In this document: positions 7,281-17,043 of the stretch, piece by piece
Numbering within the stretch: position 1 is the stretch's first letter
Layout of the letters: every line of letters starts with the position of its first letter
Assembly: GCA_963662675.2 (NCBI GenBank)
Contig: CAXXHP010000001.1
Location: 496,001-560,000 of the forward strand
Direction: 5' to 3'
From: G963662675 sp963662675
Lineage (GTDB): Bacteria > Bacteroidota > Bacteroidia > Bacteroidales > Prolixibacteraceae
Length of the DNA stretch: 64,000 nucleotides
Notes under the pieces: model-generated
What the model was told of the DNA's origin: nothing
Database searches by the model: none
The model's input: only the letters and a program-made list of their open reading frames with translations
Position numbers and translations under genes: made by a program

Positions 7281-9500
7281 TTATTCGATGTCTTTAGCCT
7301 TGTTGGCACTTACAAATAGAATATTCCCCAAGTCGTTGAAACCCTCGAAAAACTCCAGACTTCCTTTAAGCATCTCATTTCGAAAGCCGATCAGTGTAAG
7401 GTCAGCATCTTGCGAGAGCGATGAAATAACACTCTTTCGGCGTCCTTTCTCATAAGGAACCATCTCAATATTTCCCGGGCTAATTGGCAGTCTTCCATCC
7501 TTCACAAGGTCAAGCAATTGCTGGCGTTTATCAACAATTGCTTCTTGAGGGAAAAGTGCGAATATTTTTATTATGCCTTTTTTCCATTCAGGATGTCCCA
7601 TGATGATGTACCCCAATAATATCATCAGGTTGGCATTCTCAAAGTCATCAGGTCGAATCCAAATATGAATTTGGCCTTTGTATCCAAAGCTTTTGTATGA
7701 TGTATTTAGAATGCAAACATCAAAACCGGCCGACTCCATCAATTTATAATTTGGGAGGATATCTGTAAGTGTTTCTGGCTCTGTTCTTGAAAATTCGAAA
7801 AGAATCAAATTGTTTCCTTTACCTGAAATGCCGGATAATTGAACTACTTGTGCAATTGCGGATGTATATGAGGGTGAAATTATCGTATCCAGATAAACTC
7901 TGTTTTTACTTCCATGAGCGAGTCTAATCAGCCTTTTTAATGACTCTTTTGACTCTTTAGTTGTTTCTTCATTTAGGAATCCTTTTATAAAATGGATGTA
8001 TGTGCCAAATCCATATTTAAATGAGATCCAACGCATCACATCAAAGGCACTACGCCTTTTAAACGTGTCGTGCGAAATGCATACTCCAAAAGGACGCCAA
8101 CTAACTTCCCTGTCTTCTTTGTCGGCTCGTTGAGCAATTATTTGCAATTGTCTGCTTAGCTGGAAAACCACTCCACGGAATAGTTTGTTTAATCCGCGTC
8201 TTTCTTTATGGGAGTATGTAATGCCATAATAAATTAGACCCATGATCAATATCGAAAAACTAGCATAAATTGCATTCATTTTAAACATAACCCAGAGTGA
8301 AAACAGAGCTCCAATTAAGGAAATGTACCATTTGGATTTGAAGGTAGGTCTGTATGCCGGGTCGGCTGCGAAGTGTTCCATGACCGAGACCATGCAAATA
8401 GCGCCATAGGTGACTATGAAGAACATGGAGATTATTTGAGCTACGAAATCTATATCACCTATCACGATAAAGAAAAATGCAATGATAATTGTAATTAACG
8501 AACCATTAACCGGTTCGTTATCTGCTTTTTTTCCCTTTGCAACCCATGCGTTTATTTTGCTTTGAGGGAAGATGTTGTCAAAGCCAATGGCTTGAAGGGT
8601 TCGGGGGGCTACGATAATTGACCCTAATGCCGAACTGAGAGAGGCTGCAGCTAATCCAATTGGGATGATTGGGCCCCATATGGCAATCCGTTGCATAATA
8701 AGCTGGTCATTTACCAAATCTTCGGGGTTGGCAGATATCGATAACTTGTAGGCAGCGATCACATATATGAACAGACCGGCTAAAGTAGCCCAAAGTGTTC
8801 CTCTCGGTATTGATTTTTTGGGATCTTTTAAATCGCCTGATAGTCCCAGACCTGCAGCCAGACCTGTAAATGCAGGGAAGATAATGGTGAAGACGTAAAA
8901 AAAGCTTTTATTTTCAACAATGTGAGCTTGAAAATTTGTTTCTGTGGGCTTAATTGGGGAGTCTCCAAAAAAGAAGAAAAGCAAAGAGCTAAGGAGAATG
9001 GCAACGACCACGTAAAGAGCTTTCATTCCAATGTTTGCTCCTTTTATAAGGATGATAATACTTAAAATAGTCATGGTTGGGAGGGAAATCCACCTACGGT
9101 CAGAAATATCAATTTGAAATGTATTTCGCAAATAATCGGTAATCGGTTCAAAGGCTTCAGCAAAAGCAATAACATAAAAAGCGACAGAAATGGCTTGCGA
9201 TAAAAATAGGGCAATGCCAATAGCTCCCCCGATGTTAAGTCCAAACGACCGTGAAATAATGTAATAAGCCCCACCGCCCTGAACGCGTTGGTTTGTGGCA
9301 ATCTCGGCTACTGCAAAGGCTGTTGGTATCGTAATTAAGTGTGCCAAAAAGATGATGCCCAGTACGCCAAATAAGCCGACCTGGCCGACTGCCCATCCAA
9401 AACGAAGAAATAGAATTGCTCCCAATATTGTGGAAAGTGCCGTGAGAAAAACAGGCATGGTTCCAAATTTAGCATTGAGGTTCACAAGCGTTTTAGCCAT
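7281..9500 (-). CDS. SLC12-like amino acid/cation-chloride transporter (APC superfamily)
   Basis: A 739-aa inner-membrane protein. Residues 1-450 hold about twelve hydrophobic segments with APC-type landmarks (STILGAILFLRFGWAVG in TM1; GGGAYYIISRSFG after TM2; FPAFTGLAAGLGLSGDLKDP in TM6). The last ~290 residues are soluble and resemble the cytosolic domain of Na-K-Cl cotransporter relatives. The transported solute cannot be read from the sequence. A well-formed promoter lies directly upstream (9515-9545) with a very short 5' UTR. Confidence 0.85.
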   Translation of the reverse strand: MAKTLVNLNAKFGTMPVFLTALSTILGAILFLRFGWAVGQVGLFGVLGIIFLAHLITIPTAFAVAEIATNQRVQGGGAYYIISRSFGLNIGGAIGIALFLSQAISVAFYVIAFAEAFEPITDYLRNTFQIDISDRRWISLPTMTILSIIILIKGANIGMKALYVVVAILLSSLLFFFFGDSPIKPTETNFQAHIVENKSFFYVFTIIFPAFTGLAAGLGLSGDLKDPKKSIPRGTLWATLAGLFIYVIAAYKLSISANPEDLVNDQLIMQRIAIWGPIIPIGLAAASLSSALGSIIVAPRTLQAIGFDNIFPQSKINAWVAKGKKADNEPVNGSLITIIIAFFFIVIGDIDFVAQIISMFFIVTYGAICMVSVMEHFAADPAYRPTFKSKWYISLIGALFSLWVMFKMNAIYASFSILIMGLIYYGITYSHKERRGLNKLFRGVVFQLSRQLQIIAQRADKEDREVSWRPFGVCISHDTFKRRSAFDVMRWISFKYGFGTYIHFIKGFLNEETTKESKESLKRLIRLAHGSKNRVYLDTIISPSYTSAIAQVVQLSGISGKGNNLILFEFSRTEPETLTDILPNYKLMESAGFDVCILNTSYKSFGYKGQIHIWIRPDDFENANLMILLGYIIMGHPEWKKGIIKIFALFPQEAIVDKRQQLLDLVKDGRLPISPGNIEMVPYEKGRRKSVISSLSQDADLTLIGFRNEMLKGSLEFFEGFNDLGNILFVSANKAKDIE

Positions 9501-9514
9501 AAAGACGTTTTTAC

Positions 9515-9545
9515 CAAAGATAATTTTTAGCCTTTAAATAACAAA
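9515..9545 (-). promoter_or_regulatory. Promoter of the SLC12-like transporter
   Basis: On the minus strand: TTTG (9542-9545), 19 bp, TATCTTTG (9515-9522). This is a full match to the Bacteroidota -33/-7 consensus and lies 14 bp before the ATG. Confidence 0.7.
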
Positions 9546-9617
9546 GCAGTCTGTTTTGAGCTGCCGTTGGAATAGTAGTACTCGATGTATTTTTAGGAAT
9601 GTCCCATAAATAATGGC

Positions 9618-11885
9618 TTAGTCAATGGGGAAATTGTTGAATAATTCTAATCCTCCGGGAGCTTTAATTAATACATTCGATTCTGACGGTTTAAGCAACA
9701 GATCATCGACAGTTATATACTTCCCTTTTACGATTAGTTGAAAGCGGTAGTCACTATGATGCTCAATATTCGTAGATATTCTCACCCAACTTTTATAGAC
9801 GTCATGAACCTGTCTGTTGTTTAGCTTTTCTTCAGAAACCAAATTGTTTTGTTTGTCCCATGTTTTTAAAATTGGTTGTGGCATATCGTACTGGCGGGTA
9901 TCAAAAAATAGCCAAAATGAAAGGTCAACCGATCCCGTATCAATAGGAAATTCTCCGTTAAACAGTTCTATTTCTCCACGTCTCGCATAAAGTGCACCTG
10001 AACTGGAGAATACATTTTCTGCTTCCTGTCCTTCAAATCCGTTGTAGAATATTGATTGCAAATTCGTATCTGAACTGATCGGTTCATTTTGTTCAAATTG
10101 TATTCTCCATTTCGAAATGTTGCTCAGCCAATTGTCATGGTTCGTTTTGAATACACTAACCGGGAGGGTAGACAACGTAATGTATTCGTCTTCCCAAAAA
10201 ACAGAGGCCTGTGATTGGAGCCATTTTTCTTGTTTGTTCATTTCATCTTTTGTACAAACTAGCAGCAATGGTTTGTCATTCATGTCATCCAATCGTATCT
10301 TTTGTATTGCTGAATCGGCCAGTAGTTGAATGGTACTTAATGATTGTGAAAATGAAAGCCGGGGTGAGAAACTTTGAACCAATGGCAAGCCGGTGTGGTG
10401 CGAATATTTCATGGCCTCTCCAAAAGCAGTTTGTCCATTTTCAAAAAGCAATTTGTCGCCATTTGTATTGGCAAAAGGCAACGCAAAAATTGCCTGAAAC
10501 TTCAGGGTATTAAATTCACCCCCTGAAAGGAGGGATAGAAATTCGACATCATTATTTTCGAGTTTATCATTTGTGTTGAAGAGGTCTCTGGTTCCCCTTT
10601 GAATATTGTTGATAGCATCATTACCCCAAAATGAAAAAATAATGATTAATAATAGGGAAGCTCCATATTGAGAATATTTCACTTTTAAAAGTTTGAATAC
10701 CTGATAAAAAATGAACGCTGAATAAATAGTGAAAATGTAATAAAATATCCACGAGAATCGTCCCAAAGCCCTGAACTGCCTGATGGGAGGGAGCAAATCA
10801 AGTAAAAAGCCAAAGCCCCATTTAAAAGGGAAGCACATGGAGAATAGTGAAATTAATGTGCCGCATATCAAGTAGGGGACAAATTCTTTATGTTGAAAAA
10901 AGAATGACCAGTCTGGCTTTTTCTTTTTGATCCATGAAATTGGTGCAGTCAAAATTATTGCCATTGCCAGAAGAGATGCTGGAAGTCCTATGTAAGCCCG
11001 CCCTTCCCATTGGAATCTGAGATTGATGTATTGGTTGATCCAATCCTTAAACGGATAATTGTCAGGGAAAAATATACTAGGTATGTTGGAGTGGTATACA
11101 TAGAACCCATAAGGGTTTGTAGGCCGATCGTTTACCCAATCCGTTAGACCAACCAGACCTTTTACTGCCAACACAGGGATAATAGCAATTATGAAAAGCA
11201 CTATGCCCTGTTTATAGAACGCAGATAAATTTTTGCGATTGACCCAACTATCAGCCATAAGCACACCAAAAATGAAAATTGCATAAAAGGCGGCATAGTA
11301 AGCACTGATTAAACCTCCAATAAGCCCAGATAGAATCAGCAGTGATGCCCACAGCCAAGTTCGTTCACCTTCTCGGTAACGAATGAGAAAATACCAGAAT
11401 GCAGGAATGAAAAACCAGTACACCATTTCAAAGTGCCCATGTATGCGGTCGAATTGTGGTGTGAGAAAACCAATAACCAATGCCGAAAAAAAAGCGTACC
11501 AATTTGGCAGTTTAAATCTTCTTAAAATCAAAAACAGAAAGGGTATTCCAAATAGGAATGACAAAATCATGCTCAGATTTAAAATGCCAACCCCGTAATT
11601 GGCGATGGGGTAGATGTGCTGATCTATAAATTTTAACACGGTTACATATAGGGGATGCGAATTAATGTACTGCAGGTGGTCGCCATAGGGATAATTAATG
11701 CCGTCATGTTTAATGCCATCATCAAATTTGAGGTAGTACGAAAAGTTAAAATAGCTTTTTAGTGGGTCAACTGATTTTGAAAATAAAATACCATTCGGGT
11801 CTGAAAGTACCGGTTTGAAAATTACCACCAAAATGATTGCTGTGGTTAAGATTAACAAAGGAAGTGCAAAACGGCGTTTATTCAT
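9618..11885 (-). CDS. Polytopic membrane protein, GT-C glycosyltransferase-like
   Basis: A 755-aa protein with an N-terminal anchor, many hydrophobic segments over roughly the first 450 residues and a soluble C-terminal region of about 300 residues with beta-rich texture. A first-loop acidic/aromatic pattern (SVDPLKSYFNFSYYLKFDDG) and large size suggest the GT-C lipid-linked glycosyltransferase type, but no family signature is certain. It diverges from another membrane protein at 11993, with 107 bp between them. Function not assigned. Confidence 0.6.
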   Translation of the reverse strand: MNKRRFALPLLILTTAIILVVIFKPVLSDPNGILFSKSVDPLKSYFNFSYYLKFDDGIKHDGINYPYGDHLQYINSHPLYVTVLKFIDQHIYPIANYGVGILNLSMILSFLFGIPFLFLILRRFKLPNWYAFFSALVIGFLTPQFDRIHGHFEMVYWFFIPAFWYFLIRYREGERTWLWASLLILSGLIGGLISAYYAAFYAIFIFGVLMADSWVNRKNLSAFYKQGIVLFIIAIIPVLAVKGLVGLTDWVNDRPTNPYGFYVYHSNIPSIFFPDNYPFKDWINQYINLRFQWEGRAYIGLPASLLAMAIILTAPISWIKKKKPDWSFFFQHKEFVPYLICGTLISLFSMCFPFKWGFGFLLDLLPPIRQFRALGRFSWIFYYIFTIYSAFIFYQVFKLLKVKYSQYGASLLLIIIFSFWGNDAINNIQRGTRDLFNTNDKLENNDVEFLSLLSGGEFNTLKFQAIFALPFANTNGDKLLFENGQTAFGEAMKYSHHTGLPLVQSFSPRLSFSQSLSTIQLLADSAIQKIRLDDMNDKPLLLVCTKDEMNKQEKWLQSQASVFWEDEYITLSTLPVSVFKTNHDNWLSNISKWRIQFEQNEPISSDTNLQSIFYNGFEGQEAENVFSSSGALYARRGEIELFNGEFPIDTGSVDLSFWLFFDTRQYDMPQPILKTWDKQNNLVSEEKLNNRQVHDVYKSWVRISTNIEHHSDYRFQLIVKGKYITVDDLLLKPSESNVLIKAPGGLELFNNFPID

Positions 11886-11992
11886 GAATTGTTATTTTTT
11901 TATTGCAAGTATACTGCTAAATAATCATCAGGTAAACGAAAATATTATTGTAAATATAGTTTTCTTTGTAAAACTACTTGTAAGACTGAATC

Positions 11993-13429
11993 ATGAGACT
12001 AGATCAATTAAAAGCGAAAATATTTGATGTGTATGGCTATCTTTTCTTCATCTTATTTGCTGTGATGAGTTTAGTGGATGCGAATTCACGTATACTGATT
12101 ACCGATCCTGCCTATTATCTGTTTAACATGATTACTGATGTAGGCTTCTTTATTCCAGATAACAGGTATACTGCAGTTATTAATCAAGTGCCTGTCATTT
12201 TGGGTATAAAAATGAATTTGCCGCTATCCGTACTTATTCCCTTGTATTCTGTTTCATTTGTATTTATTCGCTTTGTTTATTTCTTTTTGGTTAATAACAT
12301 TTTTAAAAACAAGGTCGCTGGTCTTGCAATTATCACATTTACGATGATTGGTGTTGCAGATAGCTATTTTAGGCCTACCTCTGAGAGCTCTATTGCTTTG
12401 CTGAACAGTTGTTTGCTTTATGCTATTCTTTCATATACTGACAAGTCTGAACGAGTTGCAAAATATAGTACTTCAATAAATACAGGAGCAACTATGTTGC
12501 TAGTCGTATTTGGGTATTATACACATTCAATTGCTTTGTTTTCTTTGTTGTTTGTAATTATTTATTTTTCATTGGAAAGAAATAAGCTAAAGTCTATTTA
12601 TCCTTATGTTGCAGTTTTGTTTACTGTAGCTCTTTTTTCGTGGAAAATTTTAGTGAAAGATACAAGCGACCATCATCAGGAACTTTATGGAAATTTAATG
12701 GCAATGCCAGCACAAGTGATCAATGATTTTTCAGGTTACTATCCTCATAAGTTTTTCATTAATTATTTTAAAGATTTGTACTGGTCATTAATGCTATTGT
12801 TTTTGTTTGGAACAGGGTTTTTACTTATTACAAGGAAATGGAAAGAGACTGCATTCTTTATCCTGTTTATGATAATGCATTATGTTGTTGTGTGCGTTTC
12901 TTTTAAATCTGGAGATGCTAATATGCAGATGGAGAAGATATTCTTGCCTTTGGTTATGTTTTCGGCCCTTGTGTTTTTTTCTTCATTGGAAGTTCTTTTC
13001 AAGAAAAATCAAATGGTATTAGTGATTGTGTCTTTGTTGTTGGTTGGATATGGGGTTACTCGCATCAACAAGTCTCGTCCCGTGTATTCCGGTCGAATTG
13101 AGTATCTGAACGAAATTGTTCAGAAAGCAGATAAGGAGCAGAATAGGAAGCTTGTTATTAGTCAAGATCAGATAAATAGAAAAAGAATATTATTCTCTTG
13201 GGCGATGGGAATTGAAACTTTAATGATTAGTTCTATGGAGGAGGATATGAAGCCACTTACAGTTTATCTAACAGATGATATTGAACAGCTAGAGGAGAAT
13301 ATGAAGATGCCAAATAATTTCATACCTGCCTCTTTCCAATCTACGTTTAATCAAGCGGGGTTCAATAAGAATTATTTTCGATTACAAGAGCAGGAATATA
13401 TTGTCTGGGATGCTCAGTTTGTTGATTGA
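11993..13429 (+). CDS. Polytopic membrane protein of unknown function
   Basis: 478 aa with about ten predicted hydrophobic segments (for example YLFFILFAVMSLV near residue 15, LALITFTMIGV-type segment near 115, LVIVSLLLVGYGV near 345) and a soluble C terminus of about 120 residues. The early loop contains TDPAYYLFN, an acidic/aromatic loop as in GT-C enzymes, but this is not enough for a family call. It is divergent from the 755-aa membrane protein, so the two may act on the same envelope process (inference only). Confidence 0.6.
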   Translation: MRLDQLKAKIFDVYGYLFFILFAVMSLVDANSRILITDPAYYLFNMITDVGFFIPDNRYTAVINQVPVILGIKMNLPLSVLIPLYSVSFVFIRFVYFFLVNNIFKNKVAGLAIITFTMIGVADSYFRPTSESSIALLNSCLLYAILSYTDKSERVAKYSTSINTGATMLLVVFGYYTHSIALFSLLFVIIYFSLERNKLKSIYPYVAVLFTVALFSWKILVKDTSDHHQELYGNLMAMPAQVINDFSGYYPHKFFINYFKDLYWSLMLLFLFGTGFLLITRKWKETAFFILFMIMHYVVVCVSFKSGDANMQMEKIFLPLVMFSALVFFSSLEVLFKKNQMVLVIVSLLLVGYGVTRINKSRPVYSGRIEYLNEIVQKADKEQNRKLVISQDQINRKRILFSWAMGIETLMISSMEEDMKPLTVYLTDDIEQLEENMKMPNNFIPASFQSTFNQAGFNKNYFRLQEQEYIVWDAQFVD

Positions 13430-13714
13430 AGATGAACATCAATTAATTTGAGGAGAGTTAAGCAAAAAGAAAACCCCTGAAAACAGTCAGTTTCCCATCT
13501 CAAGGATGGATAATTGTTAAAAAATACGCCATGACAACAAAAAATAACTTTCCGCATCCAGAGGTTCGCTCAATATTTTAAAATACGATATCTGTTGTTG
13601 TCTAATAACACCAAAAATTGGAAGATGTTTCTGTTTTCAAAAAAAAATATTTGGCTATGTGTTTTTTGTTATCGTTGGTTGCCTTTTGTTTTTGTACTTG
13701 TCAACAAGTGTTTG

Positions 13715-14878
13715 TTATTGAAGTGGAGCTGCAAAAGTATTTACATCTTCTGCAGTAATTGTTTTGTCGCAAAGAATGATTAGCCGCTCAATGACGTTTC
13801 TGAATTCACGGATGTTACCGGTCCATTTCATCAGTTGAAGTTGTTTAATGGCATCTGGTGTGATTGTTTTTAATGGCATGCCATATTCTCCGCAAATTTG
13901 TGTGATAAAATGATCCGTTAAATCGGGAATATCATCAGTCCGTTCGTTCAGTGCCGGAACCTGAATCAGGATGACACTCAAACGGTGGTAAAGGTCTTCG
14001 CGGAAATTTCCATTCTGGATTTCTTCACTTAGGTTTTTGTTTGTTGCTGCCACAACCCGCACATCTACTTTAATTGGTTTGTCGCCCCCTACGCGGGTAA
14101 TCAGACTTTCTTGTAGCGCACGCAGTACTTTCGCTTGTGCCGAATGGCTCATGTCGCCAATTTCATCTAAAAACAACGTTCCTCCCGAAGCTTGTTCAAA
14201 TTTGCCTTTCCTCTGTTTTATGGCTGAAGTAAAAGCACCTTTCTCGTGGCCAAACAGTTCGCTTTCTATTAATTCGGAAGGGATAGCGGCACAATTGACC
14301 TCCACAAATGGGCCACTGCTCCTGTTGCTCCTCTCGTGCAGGCGGCGCGCAACCAGTTCTTTCCCCGTTCCGTTTGCTCCGGTTATTAGAACACGGGCAT
14401 CGGTGGGCGCTACCTTGTCGGTCATGTCCATTATTTTTTGTATTGAAGGAGAACTGCCTACAATTTCAAATTTCTTGCTGACTTTCCGCTTTAGTACTTT
14501 TGTTTCGGTAATCAGATTTGATTTGTCCATTGCGTTGCGAATGGTAATCAACAAGCGATTCAGGTCGAGTGGCTTTTCAATAAAGTCGTATGCGCCCTTT
14601 TTAATCGATTCTACTGCGGTGTCAATATTGCCATGTCCCGAAATCATCACAACCGGTGCATCAGGAGAAAGAATCTGGATTTTCTCCAACACTTCAATGC
14701 CATCTATGCCGGGCATTTTAATGTCACACAAAACAATGTCGTATTCATTTTTACGAATCAGCTCGATGCCCTTATTCCCATCTTCCGCTAAATCAACTTG
14801 GTACTGTTCATATTCAAGTATGTCTTTTAGCGTGTTGCGTATGCTGCGTTCATCATCTATGACCAATATTTTTGACAT
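13715..14878 (-). CDS. Sigma-54-type response regulator without DNA-binding domain
   Basis: 387 aa from the ATG at 14878 (MSKILVIDDE); the frame is open 26 codons further but overlaps the preceding gene. Receiver domain at 1-120 with phospho-acceptor D52 (LCDIKMPG), then AAA+ domain with Walker A GANGTGK at 167-173, loop GAFTSA at 214-219 and Walker B GGTLFLDEIGD at 232-242. The protein ends at residue 387, right after the AAA+ lid, with no Fis-type helix-turn-helix, and none is visible out of frame downstream. The loop has Ser in place of the second Gly of GAFTGA. No histidine kinase is adjacent. By analogy with H. pylori FlgR it could act from solution. Confidence 0.9.
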   Translation of the reverse strand: MSKILVIDDERSIRNTLKDILEYEQYQVDLAEDGNKGIELIRKNEYDIVLCDIKMPGIDGIEVLEKIQILSPDAPVVMISGHGNIDTAVESIKKGAYDFIEKPLDLNRLLITIRNAMDKSNLITETKVLKRKVSKKFEIVGSSPSIQKIMDMTDKVAPTDARVLITGANGTGKELVARRLHERSNRSSGPFVEVNCAAIPSELIESELFGHEKGAFTSAIKQRKGKFEQASGGTLFLDEIGDMSHSAQAKVLRALQESLITRVGGDKPIKVDVRVVAATNKNLSEEIQNGNFREDLYHRLSVILIQVPALNERTDDIPDLTDHFITQICGEYGMPLKTITPDAIKQLQLMKWTGNIREFRNVIERLIILCDKTITAEDVNTFAAPLQ

Positions 14879-14912
14879 GCTGAGTAATTTATAGTGTGTG
14901 TGTTCTTCAAAA

Positions 14913-15827
14913 TTAATGATTAATCCATTCGAACAAAATGCCCTCGCGCAAAGCAAAGTCAGTTTGGGTTATGGATTGAATGTTTAAGCGTTTCAAAACA
15001 TAGCGAATAAATACAAACGAAGGCACAATCATCTCAATACGAAGTGGATCCATGCCGATCATTTGTTCGCGTTCAGCTTTGGTTGATTTCAGAATGTTTT
15101 CTGAAATTGTGTTGAAGTCTTGCCATAAGATATCTTGTTTTACACGGGCTTTGCTTCCGGGTGAGGTTTGGTCAATCAGGTCGGCCAGCGTATCAAAAGC
15201 ACCCGAGCAGCCAATTAACTTTTCTATTGAAGTACCATTCAGCTGCAACCACAGAGTTGCAAGTCCGTTTTTAAAGTAATTTTCAATTTGGGTAATTTCG
15301 TCGGGAGTAATAGGGTCGGAAATCGTGAATTGTTCCACTACGCGAGCCATTCCCAGCGGAAAGCTTTCCTTCCAATGTACGTTGTTATTTTTAATTTGAA
15401 TGAATTCGTTGCTGCCTCCGCCAATATCCAAAATCAAGGTATTGTCGTTTAGCTTACCAAAGGCCAGTTTTACCCCATCAAAAATCAGGTGGGCTTCTTC
15501 ATCTCCCGAAATAATGGTCAGCTCTAGTCCGGTTTCGTTTAACAGATGCTCCGTGAACTCTGCTTTGTTGGCTGCATCGCGCACGGCTGAGGTTGCAATG
15601 GTAATTACCTTGTCGGCTCCATGTTTCGTAATGATCCGATTGTGAGCCTTTAATGCAGTAGTTGCTCTATGGAAAGCCTCATCTGTCAGAATATTTTTAT
15701 GAATCCCGGCTTTCCCTATTTTAACCCCCTCTTTCCCTTGGTAGAGAATGGTGTATCCTCCATTGTTGATATCAGCGATCAAAAGGTTGCAGGTATTTGT
15801 CCCCAAATCAATTACAGCCAGTTTCAT
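14913..15827 (-). CDS. Ppx/GppA-family phosphatase
   Basis: 304 aa, the short form of the exopolyphosphatase/guanosine pentaphosphatase family (ASKHA fold). Signatures are the N-terminal phosphate loop AVIDLGTNTCNLLI (residues 4-17), IATSAVRDAANK near 76-87, and ILDIGGGSNEFI near 135-146. It hydrolyses terminal phosphates of polyphosphate or pppGpp; which one is not decidable here. It is 34 bp upstream of the response regulator gene on the same strand, so the two are probably co-transcribed. Confidence 0.9.
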   Translation of the reverse strand: MKLAVIDLGTNTCNLLIADINNGGYTILYQGKEGVKIGKAGIHKNILTDEAFHRATTALKAHNRIITKHGADKVITIATSAVRDAANKAEFTEHLLNETGLELTIISGDEEAHLIFDGVKLAFGKLNDNTLILDIGGGSNEFIQIKNNNVHWKESFPLGMARVVEQFTISDPITPDEITQIENYFKNGLATLWLQLNGTSIEKLIGCSGAFDTLADLIDQTSPGSKARVKQDILWQDFNTISENILKSTKAEREQMIGMDPLRIEMIVPSFVFIRYVLKRLNIQSITQTDFALREGILFEWINH

Positions 15828-15940
15828 TATTTACTAGTTTGAAGGCCAAAGATAAGGATTGCCGGGAACCTTGAGGCTTAAATGAAACTTAATGCTTTTT
15901 TTATAGGGGTGTGGTGTGAGGATGCCCAACGTTGAAATTT

Positions 15941-16020
15941 CACATTATTACGAGTGAAGCGAAGCAATCTGTTGACTCCGAATCAATAGATTGCTTCTTT
16001 GTGCCTCCTCGCAATGATGG
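15941..16020. repeat. Imperfect inverted-repeat element (REP/MITE-like)
   Basis: Two related arms in opposite orientation: 15943-15970 (ending GAAGCAATCT) and 15988-16020 (beginning AGATTGCTTC). Reverse-complementing the second gives CATCATTGCGAGGAGGCAC...GAAGCAATCT against CATTATTACGAGTGAAGC...GAAGCAATCT. The text CTCGCAATGA/AGATTGCTTC is typical of short palindromic elements found between genes in many bacteria. It could fold into a long hairpin between the Ppx and cysK transcripts. Confidence 0.65.
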
Positions 16021-16042
16021 TTTTAGTGTTGGCGTACTCTTC

Positions 16043-16954
16043 TTAAAACAACCCTTCAACCGACAAATAGCGTTCGCCAGTATCGTAACTGAAGGTTAGT
16101 ATTTTTGATCCTTTAGGTAATTCTTGAATTTTTTTAGCAACTGCGGCTAACGAAGCCCCCGACGAAATCCCTACAAAAAGACCTTCTTCCTTGGCTGCTC
16201 GTTTTGCATACTCAAAAGCTTCGTCTTTCGATACCGGAATTGTACCATCTATCAAATCAGTATGGCAATTCTCTGGAATAAATCCGGCACCAATTCCCTG
16301 AATGGGGTGTGGCCCTGGCTTTCCACCTCCAATAACGGGAGATAATTCAGGCTCTACAGCAAAGGTTTTAAGCTCAGGAAAACGTTGTTTTAAAATTTCG
16401 CTCACACCTGAAATATGTCCTCCAGTTCCAACGCCGGTAATCAGGTAGTCAAAGCCTTCGGGGAAGTCTTTCAGTATTTCTTGAGCTGTGTATTTCCGGT
16501 GCGCTTCTAAATTTGCATCGTTGTCAAACTGGGATGGAATCCATGAGTTGGAATTTTCTGCTGCCAGTTCTTCCGCCTTAGCAATGGCTCCCTTCATTCC
16601 CTTTTCTCGTGGGGTCAAAACCAATTCGGCTCCGTAAGCTGTAAGTATGCGGCGGCGTTCAACTGACATCGATTCAGGCATCACCAAAATAAGTTTGTAG
16701 CCTTTCACTGCTGCAACCAAAGCCAGCCCAATTCCTGTGTTTCCAGATGTAGGTTCTACAATTAGGGTGTCAGGCTTTAGTATCCCATGGTCTTCGGCAT
16801 CCTTTACCATTGATAAGGCAATTCTGTCTTTGATACTTCCTCCCGGGTTGGTTTTTTCTAACTTCACAAATACTTCATAGCCTTCGGGAAATAACCGATT
16901 GACTCTGATCAGTGGCGTATTGCCAATTGTTTCTAAAATGTTGTTGAATCTCAT
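16043..16954 (-). CDS. cysK: Cysteine synthase A (O-acetylserine sulfhydrylase)
   Basis: Makes cysteine from O-acetylserine and sulfide with PLP. 303 aa, standard size. The PLP lysine is K42 in NPGGSIKDRIA; the substrate loop is PTSGNTGIG at 68-76; TGVGTGGHISGV binds the PLP phosphate; the C-terminal SGAS motif is present. Upstream lies a complete candidate attenuator: promoter, 24-codon leader ORF with three consecutive Cys codons, and terminator ending 27 bp before the start codon. That arrangement predicts induction when charged tRNA-Cys is low. Confidence 0.96.
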   Translation of the reverse strand: MRFNNILETIGNTPLIRVNRLFPEGYEVFVKLEKTNPGGSIKDRIALSMVKDAEDHGILKPDTLIVEPTSGNTGIGLALVAAVKGYKLILVMPESMSVERRRILTAYGAELVLTPREKGMKGAIAKAEELAAENSNSWIPSQFDNDANLEAHRKYTAQEILKDFPEGFDYLITGVGTGGHISGVSEILKQRFPELKTFAVEPELSPVIGGGKPGPHPIQGIGAGFIPENCHTDLIDGTIPVSKDEAFEYAKRAAKEEGLFVGISSGASLAAVAKKIQELPKGSKILTFSYDTGERYLSVEGLF

Positions 16955-16981
16955 AACTATTCTTTAAGGATTATTAATTTC

Positions 16982-17010
16982 AAAAAAAAAGCCTTCCACG
17001 ATGGGAAGGC
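16982..17010 (-). terminator. cysK attenuator terminator
   Basis: Minus-strand hairpin GCCTTCC-CATCGT-GGAAGGC (17010-16991) followed by nine T residues (complement of 16982-16990), located between the leader ORF and cysK. Its 5' arm CCTTCCCA (17009-17002) is exactly complementary to TGGGAAGG at 17065-17058 within the leader ORF, allowing an alternative antiterminator. It may also end read-through from the ABC-transporter genes. Confidence 0.85.
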
Positions 17011-17043
17011 TTGCTTTATAATGTCTATTTTAAAATCTGAATT

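Noticed and set aside
9500..9617. Leader peptide or riboswitch in front of the SLC12-like transporter
   Set aside because: The promoter lies 14 bp before the start codon, leaving no room for a structured leader.
13595..13783. A 62-codon plus-strand ORF between the membrane protein and the response regulator
   Set aside because: Low-complexity, overlaps the end of the real regulator gene, and has no plausible start signals.
14037..14894. A 285-codon open frame on the plus strand opposite the response regulator
   Set aside because: It has no recognisable domain and is an antisense shadow of a clear AAA+ protein gene; codon constraint on the real strand explains it.
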